Shown here: piece after piece, positions 1-12,400 of the stretch
How positions within the stretch are numbered: the stretch's first letter is position 1
Layout: each line of letters starts with the position of its first letter
Assembly (NCBI GenBank): GCA_945859605.1
Contig: OX243811.1
Span: forward strand, 39,735,821 to 39,799,820
Direction of reading: 5' to 3'
DNA length: 64,000 nucleotides
Origin: Lumbricus rubellus
Taxonomy: Eukaryota; Annelida; Clitellata; Crassiclitellata; Lumbricidae
Program-made: the position numbers and the translations under genes
Notes under the pieces: generated by a model
Told to the model about the DNA's origin: nothing
Seen by the model: the letters and a program-made list of their open reading frames with translations, nothing else
Database searches by the model: none

Positions 1-449
1 TATATTATTCATAACGTCTTTGGCATTTCTCTCCGTCATTAAAGTCTGATCAAGATCAAAGTAAAGGGACTCTGCATTACAGGACTGAAATCTTGTTATC
101 GTTTTGTTCTCTCAACGATAGATGTCGCCCTACTTAAATTCCGTTTCTAACGCTAAAGATTATGTTTTGAATCTCCTAAAGTAATTTTTTACTTTGCGGA
201 CACAATTATTCGTCAATCTGTTCCCATAGATATAATTAATTGAATGTTTTATTTTGTAAATAAGATGCGAAATTTCTGGGACTCTGATTCTCTTCCAATG
301 ACCTGTACAACGACGTTAAAAAGGTTCCGGTCCTGTGAAGAAACGGTCATTGAATAACATATCTATGGATCAAAGTCTTCGCAAAGTTTATGTATGTTGG
401 GCGTTATTCAATATCTATGGTTTGGACGAAAGGTACGATTAATTAACTC
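1..449 (+). promoter_or_regulatory. 5' flank / 5'UTR of PHACTR gene
   Basis: This AT-rich stretch precedes the first PHACTR coding exon. An in-frame TAA at 444-446 lies two codons before the ATG at 450, so the reading frame cannot extend further upstream in this exon. I see no other gene and cannot place a transcription start. Confidence 0.4.
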
Positions 450-3400
450 ATGGATAATCCAAGGGATGTTTACATGCGCGAATTAAATCAAAATTACGCA
501 AAGACACTTCAGTATCAGCATGGAAACGGTAAGAGTAGTCATCTCCGTAAAAACAAACTCGAATTTTACGCTAAGTATGTTGTGTTTTACAGCGACATCG
601 ACTGCGTCGTGGGTGTTCGCCTTATCGTCTCATATCAAGGCTGTACGTGTTGTTTTATTTGATGATTATGGATAAAAACATTTTACTAAACAAGTTTTCC
701 ATTTTTTCCGTATTTGATAATTCTCGGTATTCTAAAATATGAGCTGCTACGATATGAAGATTGATGAATGAAGGCAATTCATTACAATGAGTAATTGAAG
801 TCAGCGACGCGTGACGAGCTATGCACTGACACATGGATGAATGAATGTAAATTATATAGAGGTTGTTGTATCAACAGGTTAATGTTGTTGAGAAATTTGA
901 TTTTCGGATTTGCCTGCTAGACTACCGCGTGCAGTGAACTGTCTGATTTCGTTGTTGTTATCGTCCTGTTTTTAAAATCTTTTTAAACCTAATTAATCCC
1001 GGTTGTAGTAATAGGCCATCGAATCTCGCAAACATGATTCCACACAAAAGTGGTGAAGGTACTGAATTGACCAAATTCCCAACAGCAATTTTCCTATTAA
1101 GGATGCTGATAATGAAAGGTGAAAATCGGTATTGACTATTGGACTGTGATCCTCAGTAGCCTGGTATATTTGAAAATAGAATAATTTTGTCTTTGCTTAC
1201 AGAAGAGATTTTAGGGTACACGGCAGAAATTCCAAGTTTGAGAATTTAGGTTTTGAGGATTTGTAGGCATAATATCTGCCTGTTGTTTTTAACCTTGCGA
1301 TAAAATTTGAATCCCACCAGAATGTCTGTCATTGAGTCATGGAGTAGACAGCTATCACAAGTCAGTAACTCAGAAATTTGTCAACTTGTAGAATGAATTT
1401 TAGAACAAAAGAGCCTTTTAATTAAGTGAAACAAGAGTCTTGAATATTGCTTTATTATCATGTGCTAGGTAATTTTGAATTGAAATCTGGTGATGTATAA
1501 ATGTTTCACGATTTTAAAACATATTTATAATATATAACATATGTATGTTTCCAGATCCTTATTGTAGCATTTATTAATAAGTGCATGATCTGCATATTGA
1601 CCTCATGTCGTTATTGTATGAGCCGATGCTTCATCTGTTGATTGTGGTGTTTAATAAGACCTAAATTATATTATTTATAAGTTTCCACAATTTACTTTAA
1701 CTTAGTTTTACCGTGGCTACCTTTTTAGTTTATCCTTTTCAGTCCTTTTGTAGCATACCTCCACTGACCTGTAAGTGATGTCTTACCATGTCTTATACCA
1801 TATTATTCCTGGCCTCACTTTCTTGTACCCCTGAGGTATTAAGTTACCTAACTTTAAATTTTAATAAGTACTATATATACTAAGTACTTTCTGATTTTAG
1901 AACTACCGGAAGCCTTTTTGTTCTCTGTCATACCTTACCCAAACTTACTTTGCCCTGCTATGTTGTGTTGTACCTTTGCAGTGTAATTTATGGTGTTGTT
2001 CCAATTTATTGTATAATTATTTGATGTTCAGCAATAGGCTTATGCCCTGTGCTTACCTTTTACATGGAGCGTTGAAAATCTCTGAGATTGTGATTACAAT
2101 CATGATTATGTTTTCTAGCTGTAGGTTATTCTGATGGTGATGATTATGATAATGTAACTGGAATCAACAATGTAGCAACAGAAGTTCAATCAACAGTTCA
2201 ATCAAGTCAAGACAGCCAGAATACTCAAAGAAGTTTCCAAGGTCCCAATGGAGAAGGTGGTTTCCATGGTGTTTCCAAGCAAAGTCCGATTTCCACAGGT
2301 ACTGTGACAGAGCTTGTCCTCACAAAACCATTTCACTAGCTGTCCAATGCTAACTAAATGGAAATTCGACAAATATCATAAGAAAATATAATTTCAAGAA
2401 ATGTAGCACATGTGGTGGCTACATGTGCTTCATCAGGTATATGAAGTTAAGTTCTGAATGCATATTAAAGCAAGATCACATTACTAAAAATAAACAACAA
2501 TAATTACCAAGAGAGGTGAACTTACTTATTGTTGGTATTGCAGACAATGATCCTCGTAAACTTCATGATCATTGTGAACTTCACGATCATCATAGCTATC
2601 ATCATGATGCCAAAAACAAAATTAATACTGTTAAAAATAGTGTCATTAATTTTTAGAATAGTGATAATAATTATTGCGATTACTAAAAATTATGATAATT
2701 ACATTTTCTACTGCCTTCTCGGACTCTCCCTAAAACATCAGCCAAAACTTTCCAATCGATGATAATGCTACTTAAAGTTCAATCTTGAATGACCGTCAGG
2801 GGCATGGCAATGAAAAATGTTTGGAGGGGTTCCCAATTGATATGATCGCAAAATACATGGAAATTGTTTGAAAAAGTTTGGAAATTTTGGGGGTTGAGCT
2901 AGTAGAACCTCTATATGTGCCCATAGCTTAAGTTAAAGTGATAATATTAAAAATTTGTATTGTCAGAATAAGTCAATATTTCATACTTTCTTGTAGTAAT
3001 ATTTCTAAGCTCTAACTTTTTACAACGATTAGTTAGTTATTAGTGTTGTTAATAAGTGATAATTTAATTTTATGGTTTCAGGTGAAATTAATGGAAACAC
3101 AATCAAGACCAGAGAATCATATCAAGACAGAACATCAAAATCTTCAGGTATTTCTTTACAAGTAATTAAGTAATGTGGATGTACGGTGTACATAATATAA
3201 TTTGTATTAATGCCTGTATTCTTCTAGTACTGAAGTTATTGAATCTATTTTTTCGTGTTTGCTCCAAACTGAAAAATTCTTCTGTGTATTTATAGTTTGT
3301 GATGCTTCCCATTGCTAAACTCAGAGAATGTACTTTGCACTGTTGTGAGAGGCAAAGTAAATTTCGTTTGACTTATAAAAAAGTGTGGCTTTTCTGAACA

Positions 3401-6400
3401 TTCTTTAATTTGCAGACGGAGAATCTACCGGCTTCCTTTGCTGTTTCATCAAATCAAAATCACGAAGTAAAAAACATCGACATGATAAGAAGAAACGCAG
3501 CAGCCTTCCTGTGGGTTTTCAGTGCAGCAGTGGGGCTGTTCCATTCCCTGACCTACCTCCCTCCAACGACGCTTCAAATCACACACAAAGAAGAGTGTCC
3601 TACAATCAGCCATTACCTGTCAGGACTAGTGGGCACACGGCTACTCCTGCAAATGGAGCATCTCAAAATTCGTACTGTAAGTTATCATTTTGGCTACTCT
3701 GCAGGGTGGATAAAAATCGTGATTTTTTTAATAACAATCAAAAAATCGGATTTTTTTGATTTAAATCGGATTTTTTTTATTTAAATCGATTTTTTTAAAA
3801 TTTATATCGGATTTCTTTCTTATAGTTCGTATTTTGTAGCCTATGTAGTGCCTTTTTGGGTATCAAGTTACATGCTTTAGGGCCCCCAGAAATTCGCGAT
3901 CTTGCGCAACGCAACTTTTCCGCAAATTTTCAGGTTTCGCGCAACAGCGCAAATATTGCCAATCCGCGCGATTTTGGCGCAATTTTTGACAAAATCTTGC
4001 TAATTTATCTAAATTGGGCTTTGATTGACTTAAAAATCACTTCAGCGCGTGGCAGTTCAACATAGCAACGAAACCGATGGGCGATAATCAAAATGGCGGC
4101 CGCCGAATGGGACGAAATTATATCGGAATTTTTAGTTAAAGATCGTTATTTTTAGTAGTAATGCACAAAATTTAAAGTATAAAAAATTCCTGAACTTCAC
4201 GGCCACACAATAAAATATGTTAGACGAAGTTTCTCAAAGCGATCACACGGCAGCATCGCGTGCTGTCTCAGCTTATGACAGAACGAACGCATTTAATCAA
4301 TAGGCGTCAGGCGTGCACACGAAGACGGAAGGCTACTATTCAACACGTTTTGTAAATTGGTGATTCATTATAATATAGGCATATGATATATAATTAATAC
4401 CATCTTGAAGTTGTAGGCCTATTTGTAATGAGCGTAGATTTCGGTGGGCGTAAATTTTGCAACATTAAAATTCTTTGCAATCGTCTGAGTACATTAATCT
4501 CATGGTTATAGAAACTTTATAACTGCATTTTTTGCTTGATTTTCTAATTTCTAAAACGCCAAAGCTTTACACTAAATGACAAAAATACTGTTAGATACTT
4601 TGGTACACTGATTCAATGAAAAACTAACGAAAATTATCCTTTTTTAACTTGCGCAAAATTGGCGCAAATTTTTCGTTTTTGGTGCGCAATTTTTTCAGTT
4701 TCTTGGCGCAAATTTCTGGGGGGCCTAATGCTTCATTAGGTAATAGTTATTACCTTTAATTCTACAGCTATACAATACATGGTGGATAAAAATCATGATT
4801 TTTTCACTAAAAATAAAAAATCCGATTTTAAAAATTTAAATCCGATTTCTTTCTACTAGTTCTAAGTTTGGATTTACTGCCTCCATGTGGGTATCAAGCC
4901 ACTATGCATTATTGTAACTGATATTTGGTATTCGGAAACAATGATTACCTTCTTTAGTTTTGCAGTTATACAATACAAATTAACACCTTTGAAGTGGTAT
5001 ATATATATACTTAATACTAATAGTGCGATCGATGAACAATCAGTTAAATTACTTAAATCCAATGAAGAAGTCAATGTTCTGTTAAACTGTGAAATCAGAT
5101 CGCTATGTAAGTGGTTAAGTTACTGAGTCATGCTGAATGCACTAACTGGCAGCTGCACTGCTGCAGCTAAGTGAAAGGAAACAAACCTGCAAGCTGTGTG
5201 GCACAAAAGCATTGATTGAAATTTATTTTCACTATTCGATTTAAATCGTGATTTTTATTGCCGATTTAAATCAATGATTTAAATCAACCGATTTAAATCA
5301 TCTCCACCCTGCTACTCTGCCACTCATCTATGTACTTTTCTTGGATTTTTGCAAAAAAGTTTTGGGTTGGCGATCTTTTCAGATGTTTAGGTGGTAAGAA
5401 TAGATTGAGTTGGTCTGGAATTGACCCCTGATCAGTTATCCATCCAAGTACCAACCTTGCTACGGCTTGTCTAGCTAATTTCTGCATGACATACACAGCA
5501 TTGTGCACTTACAAATACATGTACAAATACAAATCAGACATACATTGATCATTTAAAAAATACTCCTAACATTGCTGTACGAGAATTAATAAAAATGCTT
5601 TCGGTTCTACCGGGAGACCGAACAAAGAGGTGATTATGCATAATTATAGCGACCTTGTCTAAGGTTGTGGGCTAACCACTTTGTTACAGTTGATTTTCTT
5701 AAAAGGTAGTCGTGCAGAAAAACATGCCAGTATATTTTTCTTACATTATAAGATGTATTCATGTGAATGTTGTGAGTGCAGTGCTTGGGAGAGAGATTTA
5801 TAGTTATAGGCACTGTTGATTTTGTGTATGTACACAAATAAAAGACTGCGCCACACCTCTATGTGTGTGTGTGTGTGTGTGTGTCTTTATTTGGCAGCAA
5901 ATTCAAATGCCTCGAATGTCGAATATATGAGCTCGAAGGACGAAGTGATTACGCAGAACTCAACAGCTGAAATTTCCCAAGGTCCTGGAATCGGAAAAAG
6001 TGTGGAACTTCGTCCAAGTTCTGAGGTTCCCCAAAATTCTGTAATTGCACAGAGTACAGGAATTCCCCAAAGTTCTGGAAGTTCCCAAAGCTCTGCCTAT
6101 CCGCAAAGTGTTCAAAGGATTTCTGGTTGGTTACCAGTCATACTTTGTCTGTTTGATAATAAACTGGTAATGCATGGTAATGTTATTATGCAGCAGAGGT
6201 GAGAGCATAGATGCTATGGAAGGCATAACAACTGAACTGCAGTTCTGTGTTCGCTACTTGCGTTGAACCTCTGGCAAAAGAGAGAGACAGGAAGCAGAAG
6301 CAAGAGCGTTTTTCTTTAGTAGTTGGCTGTGTTTGTATCCTCTTTATTTTGTTAAAAATTTTGTTTTGAGGTAATTCATGTTAATTTGTTGTATCTGAAT

Positions 6401-9400
6401 TTGTATTTACAACAATTTCTACAGCATCGTCAGTAGCAGGCTACTTTTAGGATGCTTTACACACATATTGTCAACTGTCAGTGTGAATGCAAAGAGCTCA
6501 AAAGCAGGTGCAGTTTGAACTGGTTTTTAAGTGCCGGTAGATCTAACTTTTTATTTCCTGGATAGGAAGAATGGAAAACTGTTCCAGGTGTGTGGACGAG
6601 TGACCCTAAATGCGCGATCACCCGGTTTAGTTTTCGTCGCAGGAACAGATAAGTCAGCAGTCTAGGATGATTGCAGCCAGGACTTACTTGGATAGTCTGC
6701 TAACAGTCTGATTCTGTCCGCAAGGTAGCATGGTGTGCACTGCACAGTTGTTGAGGCATTTATAAGTCAGAGTGCAAAGTTTGAACTTGATGTGCTTGCC
6801 TATTCCGATCCGCTGAATCTGGTCTTGGATTGTGGTGGCGATGTCGTCGAACTTTTTTACTCGCAGGATCAGACGAAGACAGATGTCACGAACCTCTTTC
6901 TGTGGCTGATGGATGCTGCCTGTAATTTCCTCGATGAGTAAATCGATGGCTGTTATACTGTTATAGTTTGTAATCTGCTGTTGATTGGATTTATGTCAAT
7001 GTTTACTGAAAAATTAAGTATAATAATGTATGTATTTGATGCTGACTGCAGCAACTTCTGATTCAAGACAGCCATTGCCTCCATCCTATGCTATGACGCA
7101 AAATGCTGGCCAGCAATTCAGTTACTCGACTGGTGGAACCGGAACCTTTGGAGTCCGAACGATGGGAACTCGACCTGGAAGTAATCCCCCAGATCCGTCG
7201 GTTCCTACGGTTCCAGTAGGAGCTTACCAAGAGATTCCGGCAAGCAATCCAGATCTGAACAAGCGTCCGGCAAGGAGTGCCCTCAAGAACAAAATGTCGT
7301 GGACTCCCATGCAACCGAAGGATGTGCGTTCTTCAAATGTCGATCAAAATTATAACCGGTCAGCAGAAGACAGAGGAAGTGGACGATTCGGGGTGCCTGG
7401 TGGTCAGCCAAGTGTGCGAGATAGCCATCAAGGTAGTTCAGCGAATGGGAGGATTGGAGCACAACAGTCAAATGCTTTGACGTAAGCTGTAATTTTTTGC
7501 CATTTCTATGATGTAACGTATAATTTTATTATATTATTCGAAGTGATGTACCGGTATATGACTGCACTGGCATACATGAAGGAACTTTGTTTTCCAGTTA
7601 TGGGTTGGTCGTTTTGTCAATCACTTCACTGATGGTTACATTTATTAGTTTTTGACCTGCCTTCGATAGTTTTTGTCATTGATGTTGAGTTTGACCACCT
7701 TTCTTTCTACCAATGTTTCTACCAGTTCTAACACTTGTTTCATAATTTTTGATTGCAATGGTTTTAGTATTAATAATAATGAAATGATAATCTTTATTAT
7801 TTCCATGATTGCTACTGCTGGTGTCTTAACCATTGCGACAGTTGTGATCACAGTAAAAAATGATGCAATAATACAATAGTCTTTTCTAGATGAGGATATT
7901 ATTATTGTAGGACTGAGTTACTTAGGTGTAAAAATTAATTTGCATACATAGACCTACTGTGCATTCTGATATAACTTCAATTTTGTTATTAGTGTTGTTC
8001 TCATGGGAAGCATTAATTTCTACCACAGGACTTTCTAGACTTTCAATAATTGTTCTGCTTGTGATAATTAACCATTGATATATGGATGCTTTTCTGAGGC
8101 ATACACATGTTCCGCTTACGCTTATATAACATATGCAAATAGAATTCTACACTTAAGAATGGGACACTGTTGGTGTGCTGTTGTTGTTGTTGTTGTTGAC
8201 ATTTATAATACCGTATATAATACATGCAAAGTCACAGGGAACTGTTTTGATGGAATGTAAAAGAAGGGATATTTTTGGTCATTCTCATAATTATGTGTAA
8301 AGCTTAAATTATGTTCTAGTCTGTGCCACTGTCAACCGTGAGTGTGCAGTAAAAGAAAACTATAGGGTGACACAAAAGTTCGTTCACCGTTTTCAAAATG
8401 CGTTATCTCAGTAACGGCTTCATATTTCTTTATAATATTTGGTCAGTGTATACATCATTCAAGTGAAATATATTGGTACAAATTTGATTATGATCCGGTC
8501 CGTTTTCACATTTATTTATAAGAAAATGTAAAGACGACCAGTTTTTGCGGAAAAACTGCGTTCATCAAATTGACACAGTAAAGAAAATGTGTAGGCTACA
8601 CGCCTATGGCCTCTTATACAGGCATGACAAGACACTGTTGTCACCTATTATAGGACATACACAGACGTAGGTTATTAGCGCACAGTAGCTCCTTTCTGCC
8701 TTAATGACTCTATCCGGCATGACTGGATCAGCGTCTGAAGTGTCCCAACTGCTATCGATCTCCACGCTCGCTGGAGGCGACGTTTGAGCGGATCAGCGTT
8801 CTTTGGCTCAGGATCTTTATAAACGCTGAGATCAAATACTCAACAAGTTCTCAATCGGAGAGAGGTCCGGAGAGATGGCTGGCCAATCCTTCTGCTTTAT
8901 GTGTGACGGATAATTGTCGTCTAGCCACTTTATCGTCACGTACAGGTGATGTATAGCCTAACAGCGTGCGCCATCCTGCTCAACAAACAACTTTCGTTGC
9001 ATGACACTGCCATTTCATTTTCTCTCTCGGACGCTCGCTTCACGATCTGCTCGAGAATTTTGGTGATGTATGTAGTACTGCGAGTTCAGTCTGGTACCAT
9101 TTGGCACAAATTGAAGTTTAGTAAGACCCCTGGCAGTCATCCCACCCCAAAACCATCACAAAAGGACTAAATTTCATCTTTGGAGCAGGCGAAACGTACA
9201 TGTATAGGCTTGCGCTTTCTATGCTGGATAGAGTCAGTGCCGTCATTAAGCAGAAAGGAGATACTGTACGCTAATAGTCTACGTCTGTGTATGTCCTATT
9301 TAGGTAACAACAGTGTCTTGTCGCGCTTGTATACGAGGCTAGGCGTGTACACATTTTCTTTACTGTGTAAATTTGATGAACGCAATTTTTCCGCAAAAAC

Positions 9401-12400
9401 TAGTCGTCTTTACATTTTCTTATAAATAAATGTGAAAACGGACCGGATCATAATCAAATTTGTACCAATATCTTTCATTTGAATGATGTATACACTGACC
9501 AAATATTATAAAGAAATATGAAGCCATTACTGAGATAACGCATTTTGAAAACGGTGAACGAACTTTTGTGTCACCCTATATATATGTCTGTCTGTGTTTA
9601 TAATTTTTATAATTATTATTTTATTATGATGCAGTGGCACGTATGGACACCAAATTCTATGCTAAAATGGATCAAGGACTGCAAAGTGCGCTAAATTTTT
9701 ACGTAGATTTATACATATAACACTCATGAATTTCAGTTAGCATAGTCTGAGGTATAAGTCATAGACTGCTGGGTATTAGTGGCACATTCATGTGGTTTTT
9801 ATTGTTTTACCAGTGAGTGAAGAATTATTGTAGTCTTTTAAGCTAGCCACAGGTGTTTAGTGTTAGCAAAGTTCTTAATTTTTCTGAGCCTTAGCATATG
9901 AGGTTGAACAGAGCAAGTACTTCCCTTGTTGCCTGAGCTTCCCCAGTGGTGACAGTGTGCGTTTAATGGTTATTGTGCTCATTTTAGCTGAGTTGGCTTT
10001 GTATGCAAGTGCAGCTGATAAGGCCTAAAAAAATGTTGTGTTTCCGGTAACAGAGCTAAAAAAATTGGGTAGGTAGGTCGGAAAATATTTTTATTTTGTA
10101 AAATATTTTTATGCAGTGACTATCCGAAAAAGTATACCCCACTAGTCTTTTTTGCACGCTGAAACAAAGTACGTGTTCTAAGCAAGTATAAACTGCCTAT
10201 TTCCCCGACTGTCTGCACCTAAAACTGCTCTAGAAACAGTCCTATTAATTTCATTTTGTTGACGTCTCTTACGTTATGTCAATGCAAATGTTAAAAAAAA
10301 ATTGTTGGAAAAAAATTTAAAAAAAATTTTGAAAAAATTTTTTTGGGGAAAAAATATTTTTTTTTGAAAAAAATATTTTTTTTAATAAAAATTTTTAAAA
10401 AAAATATTCGGGTCGCGGCCATAAAAATGGGTCGGTCGGGTTACCGGAAACACAACAATTTTTTTTCTATGCCTAAGTTGGAACAAATTTCTGCTCTGGT
10501 GTTGTGAAGTGACATTTAATTCTCTTTAATTGTGCTATCTTAGTTTCTTGAAAATATTTATGTTGCATAAATCTGGATATTTCCGATGTCTATAGAATAA
10601 CGACGCAGTTGCAGGCAGTCGAAATCCGTCAGATCAACGACACACCCGACTACGACAATGTCGACTACGACAATGTCGACACTGACGACTCTGATGACGA
10701 CGACTTCAGATTAACGTCGCAGCAGAGTGAGTCGTACTTTGTCGTTAGTTTTTTTAAACAAAATCTGTTTCTTGGGTTTAAGCGTTTCAGCAGAGTGCTG
10801 TTGCTTCTTCTAGATTCACCATTCCTTTGAATCTGTCCATCAATCTATTTCTTTTGTGCTGCCATTTGTCTTTTGCCAGTATGGGGAGTCAAGTACAAAT
10901 TACATTGAGTGGACGAGTTAACTTTAATTGCAATCAATCATTCCTATAACTACGCAATTCCAGTCCTTACTCGGCTGACCATGTCGCAAGTCTCCTTGCC
11001 ATTCTCAAAAGTTCTCTGCTGGCGCTCACTTGCTTTCCCATGGTTAACCCAGGTGATGTGTACGCTATTATTTGCATTTGGGTCTAAGGCCTTTATTTAC
11101 ATCCTCAGTAACCAGAGTCTGTTGAGTGCTAGTGTCTAGTGTGCAGTTCATGACCAGTTAGCCACAGTGCCAATAGAATCCTACCAAGACAGCATTTGAA
11201 AACTTTTCTGAAATCTAGGGTAAAGTGAAATAATTCTAATCAGCTTAGCAGAGCTGAAATGTGATGAATTTTTTATAACTCTTATTGAGAGCTTATTTGT
11301 ACATACGCATGGGGGATCTGCAAAATGTATGAGTTGCAATGGGGAAAGCTAGGAAATACAATTTGAGTTTTTTTGCTTACGGTACAACGTAATATATGGA
11401 TGGACCCTAAGTTAAGATGATTAAATTGTGTACTTTGTGTAGAAATGATGCAAGCGAAAGTGGCACGAAACGACAGTCTTGCGAAGTTCCTCAGTACCCG
11501 CGTTGATCCTCCGTCTGCTGAGATGCGTGATCATCCAGACACTCAGGTCGATCGAAGGCAGACGATCGGAGCTCAACTCAACAGGCATGATCGATTTTCT
11601 TATACATATGCGCATGATCGATTTTATACATATATGCGCATGATCGATTTTATACATATATGCGCATGATCGATTTTATACATATATGCGCATGATCGAT
11701 TTTATACATATATGCGCATGATCGATATTATACATATATGCGCATGATCGATATTATACATATATGCGCATTAACGACGTCTTAAAAACACTTTGAAGCG
11801 CGTGCGTTTAATTATGTTGGCTTAGCGTACATACAGAAATTGCAGCTTAAAAATATATGTAGACTAAAACAATATATGAATGATATGAATAAAAATTCTC
11901 TGAGCTTTGAACTTCGGCATGGGCACTTTATCAATCAATCAGTTAATCACATAAATTTACATAGCACCCATTCAAGATCTCGACTCAGAGGCACTTGCAA
12001 ACACAGGCCTGGTCAGAAATGAAAGCCTTAAGAAGACGGTAGAAAGAGCCAGCAGAGTCACGGGGAAATGAATGGAGAGCCGCAGGGAGACCATTCCAGA
12101 TAGCTGGACCCACCACTGAAGTTACATCAGAGAGAGGCTGGAAGACTTTAAGCTATGCTGAGGTACTTGAAGACCGTTCTTTGTATGAGGCTGGGCTGGG
12201 AGTGCTTTTTAGTTGATATCGTGAAGGCACCACTTCATTTTAAGAATATATTAAATGAATTTATTGGATAATTAATCATTATCGATTGTCTATTTGTCGC
12301 TTTTTGCAGACGACTCAGTTTGCGGCCAACAGCAAAAGAACTTGAAGAGAAACACATTCTTCTCCGTAATATTACATTTTCTCTCAGTATAGCAGTCTGC

